A DNA stretch of 64,000 nucleotides from the NCBI GenBank assembly GCA_965224745.1, contig CBDCZY010000003.1, positions 124,001-188,000 on the forward strand, in the 5' to 3' direction. The DNA is from CBDCZY01 sp965224745. GTDB lineage: Bacteria; Pseudomonadota; Gammaproteobacteria; Methylococcales; Methylomonadaceae. This document shows, piece after piece, positions 8,343 to 17,876 of the stretch. Each line of letters opens with the position of its first letter. Position 1 is the stretch's first letter. A program made the position numbers and the translations under genes. The notes under the pieces were generated by a model that made no database searches, was not told the origin of the DNA, and saw only the letters and a list, made by a program, of their open reading frames with translations.

Positions 8343-9767
8343 ATGACCATAAGACCTCTTGAGCTCAAAAAGTTTATTTTAACTCTTAATTTGAGTTTTG
8401 TATTTGTCGTATTACATGGATGTACAAAACAAGTCCTAGACGACCAGGCAATTTACGAGGCACCAACCTCTCTCACACCCTCTATCCATGCGATCGAGGA
8501 AGATTTTATTCCTGATCAAATACCTTATGGCACTGCGCTTGGCGACTTAGCATTTTCATCCGTAAAAAAAGCTTTTAAAGGCTCAAAAAAACAAAACTCC
8601 TATGATGACATTTGGGAACGTTTGTTTAATTTATTTGCTATTCCTGATTACAATAACGAAAGAGTAAACCAGGAAATACAATGGTTTATGAAACATCCTA
8701 AATATTTATCCATTGTCCAAGAAAGGGCCGAACCTTACTTGCATAGTATTGTAGAAGAGGTAGAGGCAACCGGAATACCAGGAGAGCTGGCCTTATTACC
8801 TATAGTGGAAAGCGCTTTTAAACCCTATGCTTACTCGCATAGCCATGCTTCGGGATTATGGCAATTCATACCTTCAACCGGCAAAGATTTTGGACTCCAG
8901 CAAAATTGGTGGTATGACGGTCGTCGTGACATTTATGCCTCTACCAAAGCAGCAGTCTCTTATCTAAAACAATTAGGCGATCATTTTAAAGGTGACTGGC
9001 TATTGGCGCTCGCCTCCTATAATGCCGGACAAACGGCAGTGGATCGAAGAATCAGGCGCAATGAGAAAAAGAATCTCGCCACCGATTATTGGTCATTAAA
9101 CTTACCAAATGAGACACGCCATTATGTTCCAAAATTACTGGCTGTTGCAAAATTGCTCTCTAATTCAGATCAATACAATATTCCTCTTTATCCGATTCCT
9201 AATAAGCCTGTTTTTTCGCCTATTGAAATTGAGGCGCCTCTTGACTTGGAAGTCGCCGCCCAGCTAGCTGACATGTCAATTGACGATTTCTTTTTATTGA
9301 ACCCTGGTTTCAATCGATGGATGACCGGGCCTAAAGGTCCGCATCGGTTATTAATTCCTATAGAAAAAGTTAAACCGTTCAAACAAAAACTCGCAAAATT
9401 AAGTTCTTTTGAAAGAACCCCAGTGAAGCGCCATACGGTAAAAAAAGGGGAAACACTTAGTGTTATTGCGAAAAAATATGCCACATCGGTTAAACGAATC
9501 AAACAGGTAAATCAACTGAATGGATCACTTATCAATGTCGGCAACAAGCTGATTATTCCACCTTCCAAGCACTTATCTAATCAAAAGCATACCCAAGAAA
9601 GGTTAATCTATACGGTAAAAAAAGGGGATTCTTTATATGCAATATCTAAAAAATTTAAAGTAAGCATTGATGATTTGCGAAAGTGGAACAACGAGGCTGT
9701 TCGTAAAAGTATTCGGCCAGGTCAAAAATTAACGGTTATGATTAACCCAAGAAAATCCGCAACCTAG
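8343..9767 (+). CDS. mltD: Membrane-bound lytic murein transglycosylase D
   Basis: Cleaves glycan strands of peptidoglycan, leaving 1,6-anhydro ends. 474 aa. The N-terminus has a hydrophobic segment and a lipobox ending at C27 (VLHGC), so it is an outer-membrane lipoprotein. The SLT domain lies at about 120-250, with catalytic Glu in LALLPIVESAFKP and the motif ASGLWQFIPSTGKDFGL. Two clear LysM peptidoglycan-binding repeats follow near the C-terminus (HTVKKGETLSVIAKKY and YTVKKGDSLYAISKKF). The end is only 4 nt from the convergent yejF stop, and no terminator is visible between them. Confidence 0.92.
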   Translation: MTIRPLELKKFILTLNLSFVFVVLHGCTKQVLDDQAIYEAPTSLTPSIHAIEEDFIPDQIPYGTALGDLAFSSVKKAFKGSKKQNSYDDIWERLFNLFAIPDYNNERVNQEIQWFMKHPKYLSIVQERAEPYLHSIVEEVEATGIPGELALLPIVESAFKPYAYSHSHASGLWQFIPSTGKDFGLQQNWWYDGRRDIYASTKAAVSYLKQLGDHFKGDWLLALASYNAGQTAVDRRIRRNEKKNLATDYWSLNLPNETRHYVPKLLAVAKLLSNSDQYNIPLYPIPNKPVFSPIEIEAPLDLEVAAQLADMSIDDFFLLNPGFNRWMTGPKGPHRLLIPIEKVKPFKQKLAKLSSFERTPVKRHTVKKGETLSVIAKKYATSVKRIKQVNQLNGSLINVGNKLIIPPSKHLSNQKHTQERLIYTVKKGDSLYAISKKFKVSIDDLRKWNNEAVRKSIRPGQKLTVMINPRKSAT

Positions 9768-9771
9768 CTTT

Positions 9772-11385
9772 TTAGTGAAGAGTTAACTTTGGTACTGCTT
9801 TTAACAACTGCTGGGTGTAAGGGTGAGAAGGTTGAAACAATACCTGTTGAACTGGTCCATGCTCTATGAGCCGACCCTTTTTCATCACAGCTATTTCATC
9901 CGCAATCTCTGAGACCACGGCAAAATCGTGAGAGATAAAAAGGTAACTCAATCCTTTTTCTTTCTGCAAAGATTTTAACAATTCAATCACTTGAGCTTGA
10001 ACCGAAACATCTAGAGCGCTCGTCGGTTCATCGCAGATGATCAGCTTTGGATCTACGGCCAGTGCTCTTGCTATACATATTCGCTGTCTTTGTCCACCCG
10101 AAAACTCATGCGGATATCTTTTAGCAGCATCTTTCGAGATACCAACTTGCTCAAGGATTTCAAGGGTTTTCTGCCGACGGTCGACTAATGGAACGCCTGG
10201 GAAAAGCGCTTTCATTCCTTCATCTATAATATCGCCAACCAGCATTCGAGGATTCATCGATGAGTAGGGGTCTTGAAAAATGATTTGCATCTGAGACCGT
10301 TGCTTTCGCAATTCTTCGCGGGGTAACTCACTCAGCTTTACTCCAGAAAAATTCACATTTCCGGAAAAGGCGGGAATTAAATTAATTAATGCTTTACCCA
10401 AGGTTGTTTTTCCGCAGCCTGACTCACCAACCAACGCTAATGTTTTACCGTGATCTAATACAAAACTAACATCATCAACAGCTTTAACATGGTCCACAAC
10501 CCTTTTCAACAAGCCTTTCTTTATTGGATAATACACTTTGAAATTTTCCACTTTAAGCAGCGGTGCGGATGTTTCTTTGACTGACTGTTGATAATGATCA
10601 AGTCTGGGAAGGGCTTCCAACAACGACTGGGTGTATGCATGCTGAGGTCTAGTAAAAACGGCTTTGCTCGCTCCATATTCAACAATCTTTCCTTTCTGCA
10701 TCACAGCAATTCGATCAGCAACATTGGATATTAATGCCAAATCATGACTGATTAGCCATAACCCCATATTTCTCTCTTGTTGAATTTTTTTCAATAAACT
10801 TAAGATTTGGGCTTGAGTAGTCACATCAAGCGCAGTGGTCGGCTCATCAGCAATCAACAACTCTGGTTTGCCTGCTAGCGCCATTGCAATCATCACTCGT
10901 TGGCGTTGTCCTCCAGACAACTGATGAGGATAATCATGATACCGATGCGTTGTATCGGGTATTTCAACTTGTTGAAGCAGGGACAAAACTTGTTGCTTTA
11001 TTTCATCGGGCGACAAATCAAAATGTACTCGTATGGCTTCAGCCACCTGATCACCAATGGTCATAACAGGGTTAAGTGAAGTCATCGGCTCTTGAAAAAT
11101 CATGGCGACTTTGCTACCTCGCAGAGCACATAAATCTACTTCTGCAGTTGCTGTCAGATCTAAACCATTTAAATTAATCTCGCCCGATGAAATCCTTGCG
11201 TTATCGGGCAATAATCTTAAAACCGAAAGAGCAGTGATGGACTTGCCTGAACCAGATTCACCGGCTAAAGCAAAGGTTTCGCCAGAAAATACTTTAAAAC
11301 TAATGCTATCAACGACTCTTTGCTGCCCTGACTTAGTGACAAAATCAATCGCTAGATTATTGACTGAAAGTAGATTTTCAGACAC
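9772..11385 (-). CDS. yejF: Peptide ABC transporter, duplicated ATPase (YejF-like)
   Basis: ATP-binding subunit of an oligopeptide/microcin C-type importer, with two fused ABC domains as in YejF. 537 aa from the GTG at 11383-11385, which overlaps the yejE stop (GTGTCTGA). Each half has a Walker A (GESGSGKS and GESGCGKT), a signature (LSGGQRQR and FSGGQRQR) and a Walker B (LLIADEPTTALD and LIICDEPTSALD). The longer in-frame ORF to 11526 only reads through the yejE C-terminus and is not used. It is coupled to the permease upstream. Confidence 0.87.
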   Translation of the reverse strand: MSENLLSVNNLAIDFVTKSGQQRVVDSISFKVFSGETFALAGESGSGKSITALSVLRLLPDNARISSGEINLNGLDLTATAEVDLCALRGSKVAMIFQEPMTSLNPVMTIGDQVAEAIRVHFDLSPDEIKQQVLSLLQQVEIPDTTHRYHDYPHQLSGGQRQRVMIAMALAGKPELLIADEPTTALDVTTQAQILSLLKKIQQERNMGLWLISHDLALISNVADRIAVMQKGKIVEYGASKAVFTRPQHAYTQSLLEALPRLDHYQQSVKETSAPLLKVENFKVYYPIKKGLLKRVVDHVKAVDDVSFVLDHGKTLALVGESGCGKTTLGKALINLIPAFSGNVNFSGVKLSELPREELRKQRSQMQIIFQDPYSSMNPRMLVGDIIDEGMKALFPGVPLVDRRQKTLEILEQVGISKDAAKRYPHEFSGGQRQRICIARALAVDPKLIICDEPTSALDVSVQAQVIELLKSLQKEKGLSYLFISHDFAVVSEIADEIAVMKKGRLIEHGPVQQVLFQPSHPYTQQLLKAVPKLTLH

Positions 11386-12727
11386 GTTCGGATCTTCTCG
11401 GATCAAATGCATTTCTAACGACATCAGCAAACAGGTTAGCAGCCAAAACAAGGGCAAACATGAATATAAATGCTGCTGCCAAAGACCACCAAACGACTGG
11501 TTCTCTGGCCATTTCCATTCTTGCACTATTGATCATATTACCCCAACTGTACGTGGCAGGATCAACGCCAATGTTGATATAAGATAAAACAGCTTCTGCC
11601 AAAACTAATGAGCTAAAATCCAGTACGATCGAAATCAAAACAATATGCATGACATTGGGCAAGATGTGAATTAACAAAATTTTAAATTGTTTAACACCTA
11701 ACGACTTAGCCGCTTGCACATATTCCATTTCTCGTAATTTCAGTGTTTCCGCTCTTAATAGACGGCACAACCCAGTCCAACTAGTAACGCCCAAAATCAA
11801 ACACAAAAAAAACAAACGAATATCAGCTCGTTTCTCTAAACTAGTGGCAATTTCTTCATGGTTGGCCATGTAAACCTGAACCATTAAAATCGATGCCGCA
11901 ATCAATAATACCCCAGGAATAGAATTTAAGGTTGTATACAGGTATTGAATTAAATCATCGACCCACCCACGAAAATAGCCCGCTAATATCCCTAAAGTAA
12001 TTGCAAGGGGCAACATTATCAAGGTTGTTAACGTCCCAATTACCAAACCTGTTCTAATGCTTTTTAAGGTTTGATAAAAAACATCTTCGCCCACTTTGTC
12101 GGTGCCCAGGATGTGATAGTAGAAGCTTAATTCAATTAAGATACAACTCGCAACAGATAACAACAAGACTGTCATTCCAATTACTTTCCCGGTACTAGGA
12201 ATGTGTGGCAATTCGATATTTTTTTTCCTTCTAAATAACTTCCAATAAATGACAGTTAGCAACCCAGCTATAACGAGACCTTTTAAAAGCCCTATGGCGC
12301 ATTTTTTTAGAATGTCAAAGGGCTTCTCTAAATCAGGGTTATCGATATGAGCGGCGCCGAACTTTAATCTAGGATGACCCCACTGACTGTTGCCCTCTTT
12401 GCTCAGTACTAATTCTTTATTCAATAAAACTGCTGAAAAGGGTGCCGAATAAGTTTTTTCTACCCCATTCTTTAAATGAATTAGCGCAGAATCCAACAAA
12501 CTAACCACCTCATTTGTTTGTTGGTTATTACTTCGAAAATGAACAGAATCCAACAATCCTATTGCGACAAAGAATAATAAAAGCACCATCGAAGCCATGC
12601 CGGTTTTGCTCTCTGTTACTTTTCTCCATGGTCTTCTTAAGTGTTCTTTTTTACTCATGTAAAAAGACACACCGATTAACATAGCTAACAGAAAAAAAAT
12701 AAGTGTGTCCGTCCAGAGCAAAATCAC
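11378..12727 (-). CDS. yejE: Peptide ABC transporter permease (YejE/OppC-like), extended
   Basis: Inner-membrane permease partner of YejF. 449 aa, which is about 100 aa more than typical YejE. The C-terminal half is a normal BPD-type permease with the EAA-loop region ETLKLREMEYVQAAKSLGVKQFKILLIHILPN. The N-terminal half adds two membrane segments flanking a roughly 80-residue extracytoplasmic stretch (LDSVHFRSNN to DNPDLEKPF), then a basic RRKK loop and another membrane segment. No yejA-like binding protein or yejB permease lies beside it. They may be elsewhere, or the extension may substitute for part of their role; that is speculation. Confidence 0.75.
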   Translation of the reverse strand: MILLWTDTLIFFLLAMLIGVSFYMSKKEHLRRPWRKVTESKTGMASMVLLLFFVAIGLLDSVHFRSNNQQTNEVVSLLDSALIHLKNGVEKTYSAPFSAVLLNKELVLSKEGNSQWGHPRLKFGAAHIDNPDLEKPFDILKKCAIGLLKGLVIAGLLTVIYWKLFRRKKNIELPHIPSTGKVIGMTVLLLSVASCILIELSFYYHILGTDKVGEDVFYQTLKSIRTGLVIGTLTTLIMLPLAITLGILAGYFRGWVDDLIQYLYTTLNSIPGVLLIAASILMVQVYMANHEEIATSLEKRADIRLFFLCLILGVTSWTGLCRLLRAETLKLREMEYVQAAKSLGVKQFKILLIHILPNVMHIVLISIVLDFSSLVLAEAVLSYINIGVDPATYSWGNMINSARMEMAREPVVWWSLAAAFIFMFALVLAANLFADVVRNAFDPRRSERV

Positions 12728-12825
12728 AAAACTAACCCCCTAATATTATTTGCTTTCGTTATTGTTCCACAATAAAGAAGATAGCTGGGTATTTCAGAAA
12801 TAAAATTTGATTGTATGACCAAAAT

Positions 12826-14172
12826 CTAGGGCAAGTAAATTTGCCACAAAACGCCACCAAGCTCGCTTTTTTGTCCTAACAACCTCCCCCCTAATAATTC
12901 GACCAAATCACAAACAACCGCCATGCCAATGCCTTGTCCTTCCTTTTTTTGATCGATTCTTGCACCACGCTTGAGTATTTTATTAATTTTGTTAACTTTA
13001 ATGCCCGGCCCATCATCTTCAATAAGTATACTGATTGAATATTCTTCACCTTTATAACGGATATCTGGTTGCAGCTTAATATCAATTCGGTTGTGACACC
13101 ATTTACACGCATTATCCAATAAATTACCTATAATCTCATAGAGATCGCCCTCTTCACAAAACAGCAAATACTCTTCCTCTGAATGAAGTTTAATTTCAAT
13201 ATTTTTTTCTTTGTAAACTTTTTGCAGTGAAGCGATGATTTTAATGATTATTGAACTCAAGTTTACAGAGTTCACAAATTCATTTTTCCCTTTAGCTCCA
13301 GCCTTTTGTAATTGATAACCAACTATTTCGTCCATTCTTGTTACTTGAGCATTTAAGGTCTCTACAAAGTCATTATCAGCATTCAAAGGGTGCCCCCTGA
13401 TAATCGCTAATGGTGTCTTCAGGCTATGAGCAAGATCTGCTAATGAGTTTCTATATCGTTCAATATGTTTTCTTTCACTGTGAATCAATGCATTAAGATT
13501 TCTAGCTAATATATCCAATTCTTTCGGGTATGGCCCTTCCAATAGCGCCTTTTTCCCTCCCTCAATCACGTTTAAATCCTGGACAATTTCTTTTAACGGT
13601 TTTAAATTCCATCGCAAAACAAATATTTGAACCACTATAAAAAAAACACCTATCAAACTTAACCATGTCCACAATGTGCTCCTAAAGCTTGAAATCTGTC
13701 TAGCAATGGCATCTTCATCTTCTGCCATGGAAAAAATTAATTCTCTCACAGCGCCACTTTCAGTTTCCCATATAACATCATGATATAGTTCAAATCTACT
13801 TAACGACCTTCTTTTGGAAAATTTTATTTCGCCGGGAGTCAATTTGGAAGAGTCGGGAATAACCTCCCCTAACCCTGAGTTTGAGCGCCATAATAGCTCG
13901 TTTTGGTTTGAATGAATAAAGGCATATAAACCAGAACCAGGTGAATTTAGTCGCGGTTCTCTTAAGGTAAATGGCATTTTAAGTAATCCCGACTCATCCA
14001 GTTCTGCCACTGAAAGAAGGGAAAAAATTTGAATTTGGAGCTTTTCCTTTAGTGCTTCTTCCGCACTTTCTCTGAAGCCTCTCTCCAGAACAATGGTAAC
14101 AACGGTAAAAAAGGAAGCCAACATGATGCTGGAGGAAATAAGTAATCTAGAACGCAGGGAGTACCGCTTCAC
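12826..14172 (-). CDS. PhoQ-like sensor histidine kinase
   Basis: 448-aa membrane histidine kinase. TM1 lies at about 10-29, a periplasmic sensor domain at 30-165, TM2 at about 166-186, and a HAMP-like segment follows. The phospho-acceptor is H249 in DLAHSLKTPLAIIRG. ATP-binding boxes are N (NLLDNACKWC), G1 (EDDGPGI) and G2 (GQGIGMAV). The H-box and architecture match the PhoQ group, which usually senses divalent cations or peptides; the actual signal is unknown. The GTG start overlaps the regulator stop by 4 nt (GTGA). Confidence 0.82.
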   Translation of the reverse strand: MKRYSLRSRLLISSSIMLASFFTVVTIVLERGFRESAEEALKEKLQIQIFSLLSVAELDESGLLKMPFTLREPRLNSPGSGLYAFIHSNQNELLWRSNSGLGEVIPDSSKLTPGEIKFSKRRSLSRFELYHDVIWETESGAVRELIFSMAEDEDAIARQISSFRSTLWTWLSLIGVFFIVVQIFVLRWNLKPLKEIVQDLNVIEGGKKALLEGPYPKELDILARNLNALIHSERKHIERYRNSLADLAHSLKTPLAIIRGHPLNADNDFVETLNAQVTRMDEIVGYQLQKAGAKGKNEFVNSVNLSSIIIKIIASLQKVYKEKNIEIKLHSEEEYLLFCEEGDLYEIIGNLLDNACKWCHNRIDIKLQPDIRYKGEEYSISILIEDDGPGIKVNKINKILKRGARIDQKKEGQGIGMAVVCDLVELLGGRLLGQKSELGGVLWQIYLP

Positions 14173-14837
14173 GAATTAAATCTGTAACCTCGCCCTCTAA
14201 GCGTTTCAATGGGTTTGATAGTATCATTCGGATCGAGTTTTTTTCTGAGCCTACCTATAAAAACTTCAATAACGTTACTATCCCTTTCATAGTCTTCGTC
14301 GTAAATGTGCTCAGTCAGTACTGTTTTAGATACCACCTCTCCCTTATGAAACATGAGGTATTCTAAAACCTTATATTCAAAGGCTGTTAGCTCAAGAAGC
14401 TTACCATTCATTTTAACCTCTTGAGCAGCAGTATTTAATTCTATTGGACCATGCTGAAGGATTGGTGTTGTTTCGCCCGCAGCTCTTCTTATTAAAGCAT
14501 TCACACGGGCGAAAAGTTCTTCATAGTGAAAAGGTTTCACCATATAATCATCCGCACCTGATTCAAGCCCTTCCACTTTTTCTTGCCAGCGACTTCGTGC
14601 TGTTAGAATAAGAATAGGATATTTTAGCTCTTTCTTGCGAAGACGCTGGATGAGTTCAATGCCTGAAAAATCAGGGAGTCCAAGGTCAATGATGGCCAGG
14701 TCAACAGGGTACTCAGAACCATAAAAAAAACCATCTTCTGCTGTTTTGACTTTGTCCACAACAAAACCTTTGGTTGTGAAAAAATTTGACAGCTGTTCTC
14801 CTAAAACCTGCTCATCTTCTACAATTAAAATCCTCAT
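14169..14837 (-). CDS. PhoP-like OmpR-family response regulator
   Basis: 222-aa transcription regulator paired with the kinase downstream. The receiver domain has phospho-acceptor D51 (LAIIDLGLPDFSG) and the lysine in DDYMVKPFHYEEL. The C-terminal winged helix ends in VIEVFIGRLRKKLDPNDTI and ETLRGRGYRF, typical of OmpR/PhoP proteins. The gene order PepSY, regulator, kinase, yejE, yejF on one strand suggests one regulatory unit, perhaps linking a cation or peptide signal to peptide import. That link is inferred. Confidence 0.87.
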   Translation of the reverse strand: MRILIVEDEQVLGEQLSNFFTTKGFVVDKVKTAEDGFFYGSEYPVDLAIIDLGLPDFSGIELIQRLRKKELKYPILILTARSRWQEKVEGLESGADDYMVKPFHYEELFARVNALIRRAAGETTPILQHGPIELNTAAQEVKMNGKLLELTAFEYKVLEYLMFHKGEVVSKTVLTEHIYDEDYERDSNVIEVFIGRLRKKLDPNDTIKPIETLRGRGYRFNS

Positions 14838-14878
14838 CTTACGATTTTAAAATAGTCAAAAAGGTGCGTACGGCTAAT

Positions 14879-15175
14879 TTACTTAGTATCTTTCCTTTCG
14901 ATAATCTGTCCATTTTCAGCATTAATCGATATAAACTGTAAGCGTCCATCATGCGTTAACACTTTAAGAACGTAAACAATTTTTCCAGAATTATCTTCCG
15001 TTTTTGCAGCGAGTACTCTCTTACCACCATCGCTACGGCTAATATTTTTTACAGCTTCATCGAGAGTCAGTTGAGAAATAGCTTGATTTTCAGCTATCGC
15101 TACCAAGTTTTTTGAATGAAGCAGGCCTGGCATCAGTATTAACAGAAACAAAGCCGACTTATTTTTATTTATCAT
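14879..15175 (-). CDS. PepSY-domain periplasmic protein
   Basis: 98 aa from the ATG at 15173-15175 (MINKNKSALFLLILMP), which begins a signal peptide ending near LLHSKNLVA. The remainder is a single PepSY domain: LTLDEAVKNI, GKRVLAAKTEDNSGKIVYVLKVLTHDG, then FISINAENGQII. Small PepSY proteins next to PhoP/PhoQ-like pairs are common and are thought to modulate signalling or proteolysis in the periplasm. The longer in-frame start at 15244 would add a basic leader before the signal peptide and is less likely. Confidence 0.72.
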   Translation of the reverse strand: MINKNKSALFLLILMPGLLHSKNLVAIAENQAISQLTLDEAVKNISRSDGGKRVLAAKTEDNSGKIVYVLKVLTHDGRLQFISINAENGQIIERKDTK

Positions 15176-15266
15176 ATTTTTTGCTAACCAAGTGATCAAT
15201 TTCTTTCTAGCATAAATTAGCACAAATGAACTCTTGCTGAACAATAATAACCGTCTAACCGTTAAA

Positions 15267-16250
15267 TTACAACAATTTAGGATTAGTCATGGCGCTTATT
15301 ACTTTGGCAAACGCAGTTCCAAAAGAAGCGCCTAGTTGACCGGACAATTTCTCCAACAACGGTTCTTGAGGAGTGAAGTCTACAATCTGATCAGCACCAA
15401 TTACTTCTCTTGCAACAAAATCATCATTTCCTAAACCATCAGCCAAACCAAGTCTAATACTTTCTGTTCCATTCCAAACCAACCCAGTAAACGTTTCTGT
15501 GGTTTCTTTCAATTTGTCACCACGCCCTTGTTTTACAGCATTAATAAACTGCTGATGCACTTGATTGAGTAACTTTTGAAAATGTTCTTTTTCATTTTTA
15601 TCTTCCGGAGAAAACGGATCTAGCAAGGCTTTATGATCACCAGCAATCAGCAAGCGTCTTTCTATTCCAAATTTTTCCATAGTATTAACAAATCCGAAAC
15701 CGTTCATAATGACACCAATAGATCCGACAATGCTCGCCTCATTTACAAAAATTTTCTCTGCTGCTGATGCTATGTAGTAACCACCGGAAGCACAAATATC
15801 TGACACAACTGCATGAACGGGTGTTTTGGGATATTTTTTTCTTAACCGAATTATTTCCTCATAGACATAGGCCGATTGCACAGGGCTACCTCCTGGAGTA
15901 TTCATATGAAGAATTACGCCTTTGGTTTTTTCATCTTTGAGAGCGTTGCGCAGTCCTTCAATAATGGTTTTTGCATTGGCGTCAGAATCTTCCAAGATGG
16001 TGCCCGCTACGTTAATTACTGCCGTATGCTTATCAGAAACATTTAGCCCTTGCTTTGAAAAAGGTTTCGTTGCGATAAGTAAAACAGCGATCAAATAACC
16101 GAACATCAAAAGTTTGAAAAAAATACTCCAACGTCTTGCTGTACGTTGTTCATTGACGGCTGAGAGGGCAATTTTTTCAATAACACTTTTTTCCCAACCA
16201 TCCTCTTTAATTGCAGGATTAACTTGCTTTTCATCTCCATTTTCAATCAT
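15267..16250 (-). CDS. sppA: Signal peptide peptidase SppA (36K type)
   Basis: Membrane serine protease that degrades cleaved signal peptides. About 327 aa from ATG 16250, the short single-domain form. One N-terminal transmembrane helix (about residues 50-68) follows a cytosolic basic segment. The nucleophile serine lies in SDICASGGYYIAS, and the helix start GSIGVIMNGFGF follows the usual order. NTPGGSPVQSAY is the substrate-binding loop. It lies 20 nt downstream of the gph stop on the same strand. The longer in-frame start at 16310 would overlap gph and is less likely. Confidence 0.87.
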   Translation of the reverse strand: MIENGDEKQVNPAIKEDGWEKSVIEKIALSAVNEQRTARRWSIFFKLLMFGYLIAVLLIATKPFSKQGLNVSDKHTAVINVAGTILEDSDANAKTIIEGLRNALKDEKTKGVILHMNTPGGSPVQSAYVYEEIIRLRKKYPKTPVHAVVSDICASGGYYIASAAEKIFVNEASIVGSIGVIMNGFGFVNTMEKFGIERRLLIAGDHKALLDPFSPEDKNEKEHFQKLLNQVHQQFINAVKQGRGDKLKETTETFTGLVWNGTESIRLGLADGLGNDDFVAREVIGADQIVDFTPQEPLLEKLSGQLGASFGTAFAKVISAMTNPKLL

Positions 16251-16270
16251 GTAAAAACACCCTATGTTTG

Positions 16271-16927
16271 TTATAAAAAGTCCAGTAGCGACTTGGTTTG
16301 ATCCAAACACACTATTGGGTTAAAAGTTGTTAATTTTGCAGTGTTGTGAACACCACATGAAACCGCGACTGAGTCTATTCCTGCATTTCTAGCCATCATC
16401 AAATCAAGAGAGGAATCCCCTATCATAAGACTTCGATTCGGATCAATCTCTAAACCTCCCATTATTTTCCGCAACATTAACGGATTAGGTTTGGAAGCAG
16501 ATTCATCAGCACAACATGATTTATCAAACAAAAAAGCTGTTTGAGTCTCACTTAAAACCTTTGCTAGACCACTGCGGCTTTTTCCGGTCGCGACCGCCAA
16601 CTTGCAGCCTGCATCTTTGAAACTTATTAACATATCGTAAACACCGTCAAACAAATCATTTTGAGACATCTGAGAAACCCAATATATTTCATTGTAATTA
16701 TGGATTAAGTTTTCAATAACAGTTGTTTTTTCTATCGGAAAAAGAGTTTCCATTGCTTTTTTTAAGCTTAAACCAATGACATTCTTTATAACTTGTTCTG
16801 TCGGAGCAGCAAGACCACAATGATTCGCTGAGGTTTGAATACATTCAACGATCCAACCAATAGAATTAATCAGAGTGCCGTCCCAGTCGAATATCAGCAA
16901 ATCATAGTTATGTCTTAGCTTCATCAT
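16271..16927 (-). CDS. gph: HAD-family phosphatase (phosphoglycolate phosphatase-like)
   Basis: 218-aa haloacid dehalogenase hydrolase. Motif I is DLLIFDWDGTLINS with the nucleophile Asp, motif II is AVATGKSRSG, motif III is KPNPLML, and motif IV is MIGDSSLDLMMARNAGI. An alpha-helical C1-type cap lies between motifs I and II. It is placed between rluC and sppA, where such a phosphatase is often found in gammaproteobacteria. The exact substrate (2-phosphoglycolate or a nucleotide) cannot be fixed by sequence. It overlaps the rluC 3' end by 20 nt. Confidence 0.8.
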   Translation of the reverse strand: MMKLRHNYDLLIFDWDGTLINSIGWIVECIQTSANHCGLAAPTEQVIKNVIGLSLKKAMETLFPIEKTTVIENLIHNYNEIYWVSQMSQNDLFDGVYDMLISFKDAGCKLAVATGKSRSGLAKVLSETQTAFLFDKSCCADESASKPNPLMLRKIMGGLEIDPNRSLMIGDSSLDLMMARNAGIDSVAVSCGVHNTAKLTTFNPIVCLDQTKSLLDFL

Positions 16928-17876
16928 CTAAATAATTAATAAAGTTAACTAAATCTTCAGACAAAGGCGATGAAATGACTAATTTTTTGCCAGATCCTGG
17001 ATGCTCAAAACCGATCGTTTCAGCATGCAAGAAGAGTCTCTTTAAGCCCTGTTTTCGAAAAGTTTTATTTTCATCAGCCTGGCCATAACGCTGATCTCCC
17101 AAAATAGGGTGACCTAACCAAGCAGCATGAACCCTTATTTGATGGGTTCTACCCGTTCTTGGTTGCACTTCAACAAGAGTGGACTGACGGTAACGCTTTA
17201 GTCTTCTAAACAATGTTTCAGCTCTTTTTCCAGACTTGCTGGCAATCACGATTCTCTCACCGCCTCTACTAATATTTTTTTTTAGTGCTATTTCAACTAC
17301 CTGTTTTTTTCTTGGCCATACTCCAGATATGAGGGCTAAGTAGCGTTTTTCAACGCTATCATTACGAAACATTTCGTGCACTTTCTTCAAAACACTGGCT
17401 TTTTTGGTCAGGATCAAGCATCCGGATGTATCCTTATCTAAGCGATGCGCCAACTCTAGTGAAGTTTGGTGGGGTCGAATTTTTCGTAACGCTTCTATCA
17501 CCCCAAAATCCATGGCTGAACCCCCATGCACAGAAATACCCGAAGGCTTGTTGAGGATTAACAAATCTTCATCTTCATATATAATTGATTTTTGCAGTTG
17601 AATCTGCAAACTATTGGGTATACCCGTTATTTCTCTTTTTTCCATCCTGCGAATGGGTGGTATTCTGACAATATCACCATCCCCTAATTTGAATTTGGCC
17701 TCCTTTCTTCCTTTATTTACCCTGACTTCACCCTTTCGGAGTATTCTATAGACATGGCTTTTAGGCACTCCCTTTAACTGTGAGAGCAAAAAATTATCCA
17801 ACCTTTGGCCTGCATTTTTTTCCGTTATTGTTACTAATTGGACGCCAAATTGTTTATCTAATTTACTGACTGTCAT
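16908..17876 (-). CDS. rluC: 23S rRNA pseudouridine synthase RluC
   Basis: Makes pseudouridines in 23S rRNA (positions 955, 2504 and 2580 in E. coli). 322 aa. An N-terminal S4 RNA-binding domain (RLDNFLLSQLKGVPKSHVYRILRKGEVRVN) is followed by the RluA-type catalytic domain, with catalytic Asp in ELAHRLDKDTSGCLIL and the RTGRTHQIRVH motif. It is divergent from rne across a 575-bp leader, the usual arrangement in gammaproteobacteria, which supports RluC rather than RluD. Confidence 0.9.
   Translation of the reverse strand: MTVSKLDKQFGVQLVTITEKNAGQRLDNFLLSQLKGVPKSHVYRILRKGEVRVNKGRKEAKFKLGDGDIVRIPPIRRMEKREITGIPNSLQIQLQKSIIYEDEDLLILNKPSGISVHGGSAMDFGVIEALRKIRPHQTSLELAHRLDKDTSGCLILTKKASVLKKVHEMFRNDSVEKRYLALISGVWPRKKQVVEIALKKNISRGGERIVIASKSGKRAETLFRRLKRYRQSTLVEVQPRTGRTHQIRVHAAWLGHPILGDQRYGQADENKTFRKQGLKRLFLHAETIGFEHPGSGKKLVISSPLSEDLVNFINYLDDEAKT

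Noticed and set aside
11102..11587. A 161-codon plus-strand frame across yejF/yejE
   Set aside because: Antisense to two well-supported transporter genes and without domain content.
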